DNA of 64,000 nt from DASZTV01 sp035548055 (GCA_035548055.1 DASZTL010000002.1:1-64000), one strand, 5' to 3'; shown: positions 23,729 through 32,958, counted from the first letter of the stretch. Program-made: numbers and translations. The notes: generated by a model from the letters alone, not told the origin.

Positions 23729-25444
23729 CTAGCCGCCGGCGAGCTGGAAGGCCTGGACCCCGGACAGCGGCGACAGCGGCGACTGCCCGAGCGCGCGCTG
23801 CACGGTCGGCGGCACAGCGAGTCCGAGGGCCTTGTACTCGAGGTCGGTCTCGTTCGTTCCGGTGCCGAGGTAGATCGACGAGCCGTGGACGACTGCCGTC
23901 GACGACGGCGGCCCGAGGACCGGACCGATCCAGAGCGGCAGGCCCGTCTTGAGGTCGAGGGCAACGACCGAACTCGCGACCGTCAGCGGCATCAGGGCGA
24001 TGTCGTTGACCACGGACGCCGACGCATAGGTAGGAGCAACCAGCCGGTCGCTCCACAGCACCTTGCCCGTGTTCGCATCGAAAGCGTGAATGTCCTCGAG
24101 TGCTCCCGGCAGGTTCCCGCCGCTCTTGAAGGGGATCGGGATGGCGGTCCCACCGACGATCTGTCTCGCGGTCCCGCTGTCGTCGGAGGCAACCGCGAGC
24201 GAGCCGATGAAGCCACCTACCGCGAACCCCTGAGCCAGGTTGCCGGGCGAGCCGTCCTCGGCCTGCCACAACGCTTTGCCGGTGCGCGCGACCCGGGCGT
24301 AGTAGATCGAGCCTTTCGACCCGTCGCCTGCGACGGTCTGCCCGTGCGCGTTGTGGAAGATGTTCACCGACGAGCCGAAATCGTCGTCGAGGTAGGCCTC
24401 GCCGGGCCCGGAGTTCGACGAGCCGCGATCCTCGGCAGGCGCATACCGCCAGAGGAACTTGCCAGTTACGGCGTCGACGGCCATCAGCGACTCCGACCAG
24501 TTCTGGTGGTGAGCCTTCGCGCGGGCGGGGTTGTCGCAGTTGCCGACGCCGTAGATCATCACCCGTGTCGCGGTATCGACCGCCGGTGAGGACCAGACGT
24601 CACCGCAGCCCTCACCGTGTCCGGACCCGGCCGTGAGGCTGTGTGGGCCGTAGTAGGTGCGGTTGGTCTCAGCGTCGCTCTTCCAGAGCGGCTTGAGCGT
24701 CCAGTGACCTCCGGGCCTGGACAGCAGGCGCAGCGCGGCCACGCCGGTGCGGCCGACTCCGGCGTCGTTGTGGACGTCGAGCCCGATGTAGATCCGCTGC
24801 TGCCGGCGGCCGTGCACCTTCACGTCGGCGACCGCCGGCGAGGATTCGATCTCGACGGTCGGGGGCTGTGGCGAATGGCGCTGCTGCTTGCGGAGCTTCG
24901 GCTTGCGCGGGTCCAGGTCGATCGAGGCGAGCAGCTTGCCCGTCTTCGCGGCCAGCGCCCACAGGCTCGACCCGCCGCCGAAGATCACGACCTCTTCAGT
25001 CTTCTTCGTGCCGGCGACCGGAAACGGCTCGACCGCTGCGCTCGACACGATCTGACCGAACGCGACCGGGTTCGTCACGTTGATGTCGAAGGTCCACTGT
25101 GGCTTGCCGGTCGAGGCATTGAGCGAGTAGAACGTCCCGTCCCAGGCTCCGACGTACACGCTGTTGCCGACCACCGCCGGGGTGGCCGTCACGGAGTCGT
25201 TCGTGTGGAAGAACCACTTCGGGAGCATCGTCGCGACGTTCGTCGAGGCGATCGGCGAGCATCCTCGCGGGACCGCGAAGGTGTGGTGCGTGTTGTATCC
25301 GTACTGACGCCAGTCGGCGCTCGTGCAGGCGGGGGACGCGTGGAACGTGCGGCGTGACGGCGCAGGAGCGGACCCTGCGGCAGCAGCGGAGCCGGCTGCC
25401 GTTACGGCGAACACCGCCGCCCATACCAAGGACCTGCGCTTCAT
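23729..25444 (-). CDS. Secreted PQQ-like beta-propeller protein
   Basis: 571 aa with a signal peptide (KRRSLVWAAVFAVTAAGSAAA). The rest is made of repeated blades with the pattern D..TG...W, e.g. ASTGKPQWTFDINV, AKTGKLLASIDL, AVTGKFLWRYAP, ARTGKALWQAED, ANTGKVLWSDRL and LKTGLPLWIG, typical of PQQ-like/quinoprotein propellers. Cys pairs (CTSADW, GCSPI, GEGCGD, GNCDN) may form disulfides. Whether PQQ binds is not evident; it could be structural or an alcohol dehydrogenase-like enzyme. Divergent from the methylase gene. Confidence 0.78.
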   Translation of the reverse strand: MKRRSLVWAAVFAVTAAGSAAAAGSAPAPSRRTFHASPACTSADWRQYGYNTHHTFAVPRGCSPIASTNVATMLPKWFFHTNDSVTATPAVVGNSVYVGAWDGTFYSLNASTGKPQWTFDINVTNPVAFGQIVSSAAVEPFPVAGTKKTEEVVIFGGGSSLWALAAKTGKLLASIDLDPRKPKLRKQQRHSPQPPTVEIESSPAVADVKVHGRRQQRIYIGLDVHNDAGVGRTGVAALRLLSRPGGHWTLKPLWKSDAETNRTYYGPHSLTAGSGHGEGCGDVWSSPAVDTATRVMIYGVGNCDNPARAKAHHQNWSESLMAVDAVTGKFLWRYAPAEDRGSSNSGPGEAYLDDDFGSSVNIFHNAHGQTVAGDGSKGSIYYARVARTGKALWQAEDGSPGNLAQGFAVGGFIGSLAVASDDSGTARQIVGGTAIPIPFKSGGNLPGALEDIHAFDANTGKVLWSDRLVAPTYASASVVNDIALMPLTVASSVVALDLKTGLPLWIGPVLGPPSSTAVVHGSSIYLGTGTNETDLEYKALGLAVPPTVQRALGQSPLSPLSGVQAFQLAGG

Positions 25445-25537
25445 CCCGCCTGTTCCCTCCCGTCGCCGAACACTTCGACGCTCGGGTCGGGCTTACCTAC
25501 CCCACGCGCGGCATTAGGTCCGGGATACTGGGAGTCG

Positions 25538-26626
25538 GTGATCAAGTACCTCGGCTCGAAGCGCAACCTGGTCCCGGTGCTCGGCGCCATGGCCCGCGCG
25601 GTCGATGCCCGAACGGCGGTGGACCTGTTCGCCGGGACCACGCGGGTGGCCCAGGAGCTCAAACGCAGCGGCGTGGCAGTCACTGCGGTGGACGTCGCGA
25701 CCTACACGGAAGTGCTCGCTCGGTGCTTCGTTGCGACAGACGCTGACCGCGTCGACCAGGAGGCGCTCCGTTGCGCACTCGAGGACCTCGCCCTGGTGCG
25801 AGGAGAGCGGGGCTACTTCACCCGCACGTTCTGTGAGGACGCCCGCTTCTTCCAGCCCAAGAACGGGATGCGGGTCGACGCGATCCGGACCGCGATCCAA
25901 CAGCGGTATCTCGACTCGCCGCTGTACCCGATCTTGCTCACCTCGTTACTGCTCGCCGCAGACCGGGTGGACTCGACGACCGGAGTGCAGATGGCCTATC
26001 TCAAAGAGTGGGCGCCGCGATCGCATCGCGACTTGGAGCTGCGTGCGCCGCAGCTGTTGTCAGGTCCCGGCAGGGCGATCCGGGGCGACGCACTCGAGGT
26101 GGCGAAGACGCTGCCGCGAGTGGATCTCGCCTACATCGATCCGCCTTACAACCAACATCGGTACTTCACGAACTACCACATCTGGGAGACGCTCGTCCGC
26201 TGGGACGAACCCGAGCACTACGGAGTGGCCTGCAAGCGCATCGACAGTCGTGACGCCGAGACGAAGAGCGTGTTCAACCGGCGCCGCGACATGCCAGCGG
26301 CGCTACGCGAGGTGCTGACCGCCGTCGCGGCAGACGTCGTGATCGTGTCCTACAACGACGAGGCGTGGGTCACGCCCACGGACATAGCAGAGTGGTTGCG
26401 GGACGCCGGCCACGCCGACGTACGGATGCTGGGCTTCGACAGCAAACGTTACGTGGGTGCGCAGATCGGTATCCATGACCCGCGTGGGCGCAAGGTTGGC
26501 ACCGTTTCACACCTGCGCAACACGGAGTACGTCGTCGTCGCGGGAGCCAGGGAGAGCGTCGAGGCAGCGGTTGCGACCGCATCGAATCAGCCAACCCTCA
26601 CGGCGACCTCGGTGCTGCCGTCGTGA
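25538..26626 (+). CDS. D12-class DNA adenine N6-methyltransferase (orphan)
   Basis: 362 aa. SAM-binding motif I is present as YLGSKRNL (residues 4-11) and FAGTTRVAQ (31-39); the catalytic DPPY is at 201-204 followed by NQHRYFTNYH, the alpha-group (Dam/D12) order. No restriction endonuclease, specificity subunit or phage genes are nearby, so it looks solitary. GTG start at 25538 with GGAG 3 bases upstream. Target sequence unknown; it could regulate genes or protect against incoming restriction. The TetR gene converges 45 bases downstream. Confidence 0.88.
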   Translation: MIKYLGSKRNLVPVLGAMARAVDARTAVDLFAGTTRVAQELKRSGVAVTAVDVATYTEVLARCFVATDADRVDQEALRCALEDLALVRGERGYFTRTFCEDARFFQPKNGMRVDAIRTAIQQRYLDSPLYPILLTSLLLAADRVDSTTGVQMAYLKEWAPRSHRDLELRAPQLLSGPGRAIRGDALEVAKTLPRVDLAYIDPPYNQHRYFTNYHIWETLVRWDEPEHYGVACKRIDSRDAETKSVFNRRRDMPAALREVLTAVAADVVIVSYNDEAWVTPTDIAEWLRDAGHADVRMLGFDSKRYVGAQIGIHDPRGRKVGTVSHLRNTEYVVVAGARESVEAAVATASNQPTLTATSVLPS

Positions 26627-26671
26627 GTGAGGCGGTCGAGCACCTGACCCGCTGGACGACCGGATGCCGAC

Positions 26672-27295
26672 TCAGGCGTGCTTGCGTGCCGGAGGGACCA
26701 CCGCTGCGGCCCGAAACGCACCGAGCAGTGTGACGATCAGGTCGGCGACCTCGGTGCGGGTGTCAGGGCTGTCCGGGTTCGCGGCGATGTAGAAGCACGC
26801 TTCGGACAAGGCCCCGATCAACATGACCGCGAGGGGACGAAGCGGCTGGCGGGTGACCACGCCCGAGTGCATCGCCTTGCGCAGCGCACCACGCAGGGCG
26901 ACGGTGCTGAACCGCGTCTCGATCTCGCGCGCGACCTCCCACCCGAGCACCCCGCGCGCATCAACCAGAAGGATCTGCCGGACGGCGGGATCAGCGTGGG
27001 CGTCGACCCACAGGCGACAGCCGGCGATGAGTGCCGCCCAGGAGTCAGGCTGGTTGAACTCGGCGACCGCGGCGTCGGAGACTTCCAGCTGGACCTGCTC
27101 GAACACCGCCTTGAACAGCGACAGCTTGTCGGAGAAGTGGTGGTACAGCGCACCCTTCGTCACGCCGGCTCGCTCCACGATCTCCTCGGTCGAGGTGGCG
27201 GCGTACCCCTGTTGGCCGAACAGGTCGCGCGCGGCGGCGAGCAGGGCGTCGCGGGTCTCGGCGGCCTGCGCCGCCCGCTTGTCGGCTTTCAGCAT
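26672..27295 (-). CDS. TetR-family transcriptional regulator
   Basis: 207 aa. N-terminal helix-turn-helix: RDALLAAARDLFGQQGYAATS then EEIVERAGVTKGALYHHFSDK (residues 15-60). The ligand domain is of ordinary length. ATG 27295 chosen (MLKADKRAAQ); GTG 27301 is an alternative. Three regularly spaced palindromes with half-site ACATACC/ACGTACC fill the gap to the divergent DUF4242 gene, strongly suggesting local autoregulation and control of that gene. Confidence 0.88.
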   Translation of the reverse strand: MLKADKRAAQAAETRDALLAAARDLFGQQGYAATSTEEIVERAGVTKGALYHHFSDKLSLFKAVFEQVQLEVSDAAVAEFNQPDSWAALIAGCRLWVDAHADPAVRQILLVDARGVLGWEVAREIETRFSTVALRGALRKAMHSGVVTRQPLRPLAVMLIGALSEACFYIAANPDSPDTRTEVADLIVTLLGAFRAAAVVPPARKHA

Positions 27296-27326
27296 CGCCA
27301 CCAAGAAACCTCGAAGACTCGCTTGA

Positions 27327-27349
27327 CACACATACCGTCGGTATGTGTG
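27327..27349. promoter_or_regulatory. TetR operator 1 (perfect 23-bp palindrome)
   Basis: Perfect arms CACACATACCG and CGGTATGTGTG around one base, centre 27338. The 17-bp core has half-sites ACATACCG/CGGTATGT. First of three evenly spaced sites in the TetR-DUF4242 gap. Confidence 0.75.
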
Positions 27350-27352
27350 ACT

Positions 27353-27369
27353 ACATACCGACAGAATGT
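27353..27369. promoter_or_regulatory. TetR operator 2 (imperfect)
   Basis: 17-bp site ACATACCG-A-CAGAATGT, six of eight positions symmetric, same left half-site as operator 1. Its centre (27361) is 23 bases from operator 1. Confidence 0.55.
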
Positions 27370-27374
27370 GATTG

Positions 27375-27391
27375 ACGTACCAACGGTACGT
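27375..27391. promoter_or_regulatory. TetR operator 3
   Basis: 17-bp site ACGTACC-N3-GGTACGT, seven-base arms, centre 27383, 22 bases from operator 2. It lies 28 bases before the DUF4242 start codon. Confidence 0.6.
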
Positions 27392-27418
27392 TAACACAAC
27401 GGTCCACAAGGAGGGGTA

Positions 27419-27691
27419 ATGCCGAAGTTCGTGATCGAGCGGACGTTGCCGGGGGCGGGCAAGCTGTCCGCCGACGAGCTCAAGGGCATCAGCGAGAAGT
27501 CCAACAAGGTCCTCGCGACGCTTGGCCCGGAGATCCACTGGCTGCACAGCTACGTGACTGACGACAAGATCTACTGCGTTTACCACGCGCCCGACACCGA
27601 CGTCATCTTCGAACATGCCCGCTGCGGCGGCTTCCCCGCCGACAGCGTGAGCAAGATCTCCGCGGTCATCGACCCGTCGACGGGCGACTAG
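27419..27691 (+). CDS. DUF4242 domain protein
   Basis: 90-aa soluble protein matching the DUF4242 family by its ends: MPKFVIERTLPGAGKLSADEL and the C-terminal region FEHARCGGFPADSVSKISAVIDP. A ferredoxin-like small fold is expected; some relatives are described as nickel-binding, but the activity here is unknown. Excellent ribosome site (AAGGAGGGG) before ATG. Under the triple TetR operators, so it is the likely main target. A perfect 13-base hairpin follows. Confidence 0.82.
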   Translation: MPKFVIERTLPGAGKLSADELKGISEKSNKVLATLGPEIHWLHSYVTDDKIYCVYHAPDTDVIFEHARCGGFPADSVSKISAVIDPSTGD

Positions 27692-27707
27692 CGGGAGGGG
27701 ACGGTAC

Positions 27708-27749
27708 GACACCGAGGGCGACCGCGCCTTCCGCGGCGCCCTCGGTGTC
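27708..27749. terminator. Bidirectional hairpin between convergent genes
   Basis: Perfect 13-base stem (arms GACACCGAGGGCG and CGCCCTCGGTGTC) with a 16-base loop, between the DUF4242 stop and the end of the 838-aa secreted protein gene on the other strand. No T-run. Placement supports termination for both transcripts. Confidence 0.65.
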
Positions 27750-27815
27750 GGCGCTACTGCGCGGTGTACCAAACCGTGGCCACGCCGCCGGCTCTGTTGA
27801 TCAGCCGGAGCTGAC

Positions 27816-30332
27816 TCAGCCGCCGAACGGCGTCACAACCGCGAGCGTGATCGGCAGGAGATAGGCCCGAGAAGCCTCGGCTCCGACGTTGCCGACTCCG
27901 GGCGGCAGGATCAGCTGGTTGTCGGCCGCATCGATCTCGTCGACCGCAGTCGTCAGCGTGGCGTTGTCGCTCTCCGCGATGAGCAGCATGTGCTGCCCAT
28001 GAGTGGCGACGTCTCCCTGCAGGTAGCGAACGTCACCTTGGGGCCCGAAGTCAGGGTCGGGGGCGGGATCCGGTGCCTGCACCTTCTTCGCAGGGTTGAA
28101 GGTGACGGTGCCGCGGATGTTGTAGGGAGTGCCATCCGGATTGTGGTTCCAGCAGCGCCGCTGGTAGACGCGACTACCGGCGTAGGTATGGCCGGCAAGG
28201 TGCACCTTGCCGTGGAAGCGGTCCGCCGCCGCCGGCGCAGGGGTCTGCGCGACGGGCTTGCCGTTGACGTCGAGGAAGCCCCAGGTCGTCGGCTCGTCCG
28301 CACTGCGGCCCTGGACGTGCGGGCCGGGGTTCATCCCGGTGCCGTCGTCGAAGCAGGAGTCGTCGACGTAGTACGGCTCGGCGACGAGCAGGCCCTGCAC
28401 GTCGCCGGGCGAGATGGGCTGGTTCTGTGACAGGCCCCACTTCTCGACCATCGTTCCTGCCGGGCCGGTCATCTCTTCCCAGCCGAGCACGTCGGGGAGA
28501 ACACCCGAGAACGTCACGTCCGGAAGGTTCACCGAGTCGTAGATGCAGGCATCGGAGTCACAGGTCTCGTCGTCCGGGTTGCCGATCGTGATCGGCTTCC
28601 CGCCGGTCAGCTGGCTCTGAATCCGCCCGAGCTTGTCGTTGCTCGACTCGGCGATGCCGTCCGGACCGACGTGCACGTCGGTGTCGCCGTACAGGACCGG
28701 GTTGATGCCCTGGACCGGCACGCCCTTCGGGTTGTACGGGTTGTAGTAGCGGGTGATGGCTCCGGCGGCCATGTCCCACTGAGAGTAGATGCCATCCAGC
28801 GGCGGGATCGGGTGCACTCGCACGGCGAAGTCGTGGACCATCGTGTAGGCGTAGAAGATGTCGGTGCGGGTCACGTTCGTGCCGGAGTCAGAGCCCCACG
28901 TCACTCGGATGTCGCGGACCGGGCCGCGCCGGATGCCCATCGTGATCGAGGAGCCGCCCCAGTTGTTCTGCTCGTCCTCGTAGCCACAGCACGGGGTCTG
29001 CCCGCCGGGTGACTGCTGGAAGGCGCGGGCCTTGAACCGGTCGACGATGCTCCGGCCGTAGTTGCCCCGAGTGAGGCCGTGGTCGTTCTTCGAGATACGA
29101 AGGTCGTCCATCAGCCAGCGGCCGTCGAAGCGGAAGCGGTAACGCGGAGTCTTCACCGTCGCGTTGTCGATCGTGCGGCGCTGCACGTAGGTCTTCGGAT
29201 CGAGTACGACGTCGTGGTGGTGGTTGTAGCGGAAGCCCTGACCGATCACGGCCTTGCCGTCCGGGGTACAGACCGGTCCGTACCGTGCATTGCCGTAGTC
29301 GCCGTAGGAGCTCTGCGAGTAGACCAACGTGTCGGCGTTGGCGTCCGGGCTGTACCGCACATACGGGGAGTTGCGTGTGTTGTAGCGCGGCGGCACGGCC
29401 CACGACTTGCCTTTCGCCGCGGACTGCATCACGTAGGCGTAGCGGCTCTTGCCCGACGACGGGTCGACGACCAGCACCTGGTTAGCCGCGACGATCCCGC
29501 GAGGGAGCTTGGCGGACGGCGGCGCGGCGGGTCCGGCGTCGCGGGCCATGAACGCCAGTTGGTCGCTGTTGATCAGGCCCCGGTTCGGATCCGGTGTCGG
29601 ATCGGTCTCGCCTCCCGGCGCCTTGGCGCGGCAGACGATGCCGGCCTGCTGAAGTTGGTGTGGGCCAGGCGGGATGCAGCCCGGAGTCGCCGCCCCCTTG
29701 CCTGCCTTGCATCGTGCCGGTAACGGCCGGTTGCTGTACTCGCGGAACGGCTCCTGGTCGAACTTGTATGTCTGGAACTCGTCGGTTCCCGAGTACACCG
29801 AGAAGCCGGATGCGTTGTTCGAGATGTAGTGGTTCCACATCGGGTCGACCTGGAACGGGATCTGCACGAAGCGCTTCCCGGTCCAGGCATAGCCGCGCAG
29901 ACTCTGCCTCGGCACGCCGCTCAGCAGGGTGCGCACCGGCAGCTGGCTGTCCTGGAAGCAGCTGTGGTCATCGTGGAAGCGGTCGACGTAGCCATTGACG
30001 TCGGGTTTCGGGTTCTCCTGGTAGCAGTCGCTGCGGAGCTGCCGCGGCAGGTAGCCCTGGGTGTTCGCGACGCCGTAGTAGTTCGGTGGCTGCGGCACTC
30101 GTGCTGTCAGCTCCGGCCCTCCGGACCAGCCGGGGAAGTCCGCTCCGGTCAGCACCACAGGCTGCGTCGCGAACGATGAGACGTCCACCTTTGGGGCGGC
30201 TGGTGCATCGGACGTGGCTGCAGGTACGACCGACACGTGAGGTCGATCAGACCCAACGGCGGTGGCGGTGGCGGCGCCCGCCAGGACCGTCACGAGGAAG
30301 GTCGTGGCGACCACGAGTGCAGAGCGCTTCAC
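27816..30332 (-). CDS. Large secreted protein of unknown function (838 aa)
   Basis: I do not recognise the family. A signal peptide is clear (KRSALVVATTFLVTVLAGAA, cleavage near ATA-VG). The mature part is rich in Tyr, Asn, Pro and Gly with at least ten cysteines (paired in CYQENPKP, DDHSCFQ, TPCCGYEDE, CDSDACIY, DDSCFDD, RRCWNHN), no hydrophobic anchor and many WNHY/YNP-type aromatic loops; the region 390-560 (FRFDGRWLMDDLRI, NNWGGSSITMGIRRG) looks like a beta-sandwich or propeller. Last gene of the minus-strand run that includes the surface-anchored protein and SpoIIE phosphatase. Extracellular enzyme or structural protein is possible; no catalytic motif found. Confidence 0.8.
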   Translation of the reverse strand: MKRSALVVATTFLVTVLAGAATATAVGSDRPHVSVVPAATSDAPAAPKVDVSSFATQPVVLTGADFPGWSGGPELTARVPQPPNYYGVANTQGYLPRQLRSDCYQENPKPDVNGYVDRFHDDHSCFQDSQLPVRTLLSGVPRQSLRGYAWTGKRFVQIPFQVDPMWNHYISNNASGFSVYSGTDEFQTYKFDQEPFREYSNRPLPARCKAGKGAATPGCIPPGPHQLQQAGIVCRAKAPGGETDPTPDPNRGLINSDQLAFMARDAGPAAPPSAKLPRGIVAANQVLVVDPSSGKSRYAYVMQSAAKGKSWAVPPRYNTRNSPYVRYSPDANADTLVYSQSSYGDYGNARYGPVCTPDGKAVIGQGFRYNHHHDVVLDPKTYVQRRTIDNATVKTPRYRFRFDGRWLMDDLRISKNDHGLTRGNYGRSIVDRFKARAFQQSPGGQTPCCGYEDEQNNWGGSSITMGIRRGPVRDIRVTWGSDSGTNVTRTDIFYAYTMVHDFAVRVHPIPPLDGIYSQWDMAAGAITRYYNPYNPKGVPVQGINPVLYGDTDVHVGPDGIAESSNDKLGRIQSQLTGGKPITIGNPDDETCDSDACIYDSVNLPDVTFSGVLPDVLGWEEMTGPAGTMVEKWGLSQNQPISPGDVQGLLVAEPYYVDDSCFDDGTGMNPGPHVQGRSADEPTTWGFLDVNGKPVAQTPAPAAADRFHGKVHLAGHTYAGSRVYQRRCWNHNPDGTPYNIRGTVTFNPAKKVQAPDPAPDPDFGPQGDVRYLQGDVATHGQHMLLIAESDNATLTTAVDEIDAADNQLILPPGVGNVGAEASRAYLLPITLAVVTPFGG

Positions 30333-30374
30333 GCGATCTGGTTCGCCGTGCGCCGGCCCCGGACCTGCGCGCGG

Positions 30375-31289
30375 TCAGGCCTCGTTCCCCGGGCGCCTAC
30401 GGGAAGCCGCGACGCGATATGACACAAACAGGACCAGTACCAACGCGATCGGCACGACGATGAGCAACGCCGTGCGGGCGCCGTGCCCTTGGTCCGACTC
30501 CGCGGTTGCAGAGACCGGCGGCGAAGATGTGGACGGACCCGTTGTCGGGGACGGGGCGGTGGTTGGACGCGCAGCGGCCGACGGGGACGTGGACGACTTG
30601 TGGGTCTTGTGGGAGTGCGTCGGTCGGGCTGACGGGCTGGCGGAGTGAGCGGGCTTCGTCGGCTTCGGATGATGGGACGGCCGCGCGCTCGACGGGGTCG
30701 AGGGTGGGCTGGTCGCCGTCGACCTGATCGAGACGTCGGCGGCGTGCGGCGGCGTGAAGGCAACGGTGAAGGTCTTGTTCGGGGCGTTCGGGTCGGGCAG
30801 CAGCACGATGCCGCTCGCTGCTTCCCGGGCAGGGAAGGTCAGGGTCATCAGCTCCCGGCCTTGGAAGACGCCGGTGATCGGCTTCGTGGTCGTTCGATAC
30901 GAGGGTCGTGCCGACCACGCCTGCGGACCGCTCGTCTGCCAGTTGCCGGTAGCCGGATAGGCGATCACGGCCGCCCTGCCGACCTGCTCCTGCGGCGAGA
31001 CATGGAGGGTGAGCCGCACCATTGCGGTCTTGTCGGCGACGTCGAAACGGATGGCTGAGAAGGCTTGGGGTCCGGTCGGCGACGACGCGATGTACAACCC
31101 GTTCGGCGGCACGCCTGGGACCGGGATCAGTCCGGAGACAGGTTCGGGTTGCCACCAGTAGCCGGCCTGCGGCTCGCTGGCCGGGGCCGCGACCGCAAAC
31201 CCGCACGCCACGACGACGCAAGCGAGCGCGATCACCATGACGGCACCCCAGCGGGCAGCCGTCGCGGCCGCGTCCCCCTCGGCAGTCAC
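30375..31289 (-). CDS. Surface protein with C-terminal membrane anchor
   Basis: 304 aa, family not recognised. Order: signal helix (residues 14-36, VMVIALACVVVACGFAVAAP), an extracellular beta domain (40-190; GLIPVPGVPPNGLYIASSP, IRFDVADKTAMVRLTLHVSP), a long Ser/Thr/Pro/His linker (about 195-265) and a C-terminal helix (ALLIVVPIALVLVLFVSYRV) with a basic tail. No LPxTG sorting motif, so anchoring is by the helix. The start overlaps the phosphatase stop by four bases and the 838-aa secreted protein follows 42 bases on, suggesting joint expression. Confidence 0.75.
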   Translation of the reverse strand: MTAEGDAAATAARWGAVMVIALACVVVACGFAVAAPASEPQAGYWWQPEPVSGLIPVPGVPPNGLYIASSPTGPQAFSAIRFDVADKTAMVRLTLHVSPQEQVGRAAVIAYPATGNWQTSGPQAWSARPSYRTTTKPITGVFQGRELMTLTFPAREAASGIVLLPDPNAPNKTFTVAFTPPHAADVSIRSTATSPPSTPSSARPSHHPKPTKPAHSASPSARPTHSHKTHKSSTSPSAAARPTTAPSPTTGPSTSSPPVSATAESDQGHGARTALLIVVPIALVLVLFVSYRVAASRRRPGNEA

Positions 31290-32932
31290 CCCTTCAGTTT
31301 GCTACGGCCACTCCTTGCCGGCTGTGGCTCGGCGCCCGGGTTCGGGCCCGGGGCCTCACTCAGCCGTACGACGAGCATGGCGACGTCGTCGCCACGGGCG
31401 GTCGGCCGCATCGACTCCAGGACCCGGTCACAGATCTCTTCCGGGCCCGAGTCGGCGGCCACGGCAGCGGTCGCGAGCTTCAGGTCGCCGATGAGCTCGG
31501 TGAGCGATTCGCCGGGCACCTCGACGAGGCCGTCGGTGTAGAGCAGCAACGTCGACCCGCGGCGTACCGGCAGTGAGTGCTGCGAGCGCGGCCCGGCGTC
31601 GAGCTCGGGTGCCCCGAGCAAGAGCGAGACGGCGTCATCGAGCTCGACGACACCGCCGCCCGCGGTGTGCAGCAGCGGCGGTGGATGCCCGGCGTTCGCG
31701 AACGTGAGCTGCCGCTCGCCGTCGTCGCCGGCGGGACCGAGCACTCCGTAGAACACGGTGACGAGCCGGTCCGTGTTCAGCGACGCGACGAGATGGTTGA
31801 GGCGATCGAGCACGTCGGCGGGGTGTTCGCCGACGATCGCGTGAGCGCGCAGCGCGGTTTGCACTCTGGACATGAGGACCGCCGCCTCGATGTCATGACC
31901 GAGCACGTCGCCGACGGCGATGCCCACATGGCCGCCTTCGAGCTCGAAGGCGTCGTACCAGTCGCCGCCCACCTCCTGGGCGGTCGAACCGGCCAGGTAA
32001 CGCGCCGCGACCTCAAGTCCATCGATCTCGGGAAGGATCGGGAGCAGGCTTCGTTGCAGCCCTTCGGCGATCTGGTGTTCGGTGCGGTAGAGGGCAAGGG
32101 CGCTGCGACGGCGTCGGGTCTCGACCTCGAGCACAGTGGCGATGAGAATCGAGAGCAAGATCCCGCCGCCGAGGGAAAGCCAGGCGGCGTTTGCCGTCGT
32201 GCTCCCGACCAGTGGGTGGATCGCGCGGACCTGCAGCGCCCAGCGGGTTGCCCCGGCCTTCACCGTCACCGTCTGCACGCGGCCTCGAAGCGGCAGGTCG
32301 GTCCGGCTGGCGACGAGGGCCTGACTCGGCACCGGGGTGGGGGCGTCGTACAGCGCTGTGTCCAGCTCGTGGAACGGCGCCGACTGGGCATCCTGTGGCG
32401 GGCTGAGGGGGCCGAGGGTGAGCTGTAGGTAGAGCACGGTCCCGGTGGGCGCGATCGGCGGACCCAGCGCGACGCCGAGTGTGCGGTTCGCGCCGGTTCC
32501 CATGATCTGCGTTGGCAGGACCGCACCGGCGACGCCCGCCCGGTCGAGGGTCGCCGACACCGACCCGGCGAGCATCTGCCCCACCCTGTAGGCGGGTCCG
32601 TTGACGAGCGCGACGCGATAGCCCTGGCCGGTCTGTCGCAGCAGGACGAGGGTGGCGCTGCCCTTGGAGCCGTTGACGAGAGCCGCGCTTGCCCGCCGGA
32701 ACGCCGCCGGCGACTCGCTGGTCACCTGCATCACGCGGCCGACCGTCTCCAGCTGGCTGGACAAGGAGTCGACGGCTTCTTTCAGAACGAGGCTGACCTC
32801 GTTGGCCCGCTCCTTGAGCAGCCGGCTCTCCTGCTTGTGCACGGCGCGGTGCACCGTCAAGGTCACGACGCCAGTCACGACCAGCAGCAACATCAGGCTG
32901 GCAGCGCTGAGCCACCCCCATTTGCGCCTCAT
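31286..32932 (-). CDS. Membrane sensor PP2C (SpoIIE-type) serine phosphatase
   Basis: 548 aa. Transmembrane helices at about 8-28 and 249-270 enclose an extracellular sensor domain of 220 residues; the cytoplasmic part starts with the SpoIIE lead motif EGLQRSLLP (290-298), then metal-binding GGDWYD (322-327), GDVLGHD (341-347) and near the C-terminus GDDVAMLVVRL. Such enzymes dephosphorylate STAS-domain anti-anti-sigma proteins in partner switching. The extracellular part resembles double-PAS/CHASE-type sensors but is not assigned. Lies 26 bases after the ATPase gene and overlaps the surface-protein gene. Confidence 0.88.
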   Translation of the reverse strand: MRRKWGWLSAASLMLLLVVTGVVTLTVHRAVHKQESRLLKERANEVSLVLKEAVDSLSSQLETVGRVMQVTSESPAAFRRASAALVNGSKGSATLVLLRQTGQGYRVALVNGPAYRVGQMLAGSVSATLDRAGVAGAVLPTQIMGTGANRTLGVALGPPIAPTGTVLYLQLTLGPLSPPQDAQSAPFHELDTALYDAPTPVPSQALVASRTDLPLRGRVQTVTVKAGATRWALQVRAIHPLVGSTTANAAWLSLGGGILLSILIATVLEVETRRRRSALALYRTEHQIAEGLQRSLLPILPEIDGLEVAARYLAGSTAQEVGGDWYDAFELEGGHVGIAVGDVLGHDIEAAVLMSRVQTALRAHAIVGEHPADVLDRLNHLVASLNTDRLVTVFYGVLGPAGDDGERQLTFANAGHPPPLLHTAGGGVVELDDAVSLLLGAPELDAGPRSQHSLPVRRGSTLLLYTDGLVEVPGESLTELIGDLKLATAAVAADSGPEEICDRVLESMRPTARGDDVAMLVVRLSEAPGPNPGAEPQPARSGRSKLKG

Positions 32933-32958
32933 GACACCCCCGTGCGTTTGGCGTAGCG

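Noticed and set aside
27323..27328. TTGACA as -35 for the DUF4242 gene
   Set aside because: No TANNNT at 16-18 bases downstream.
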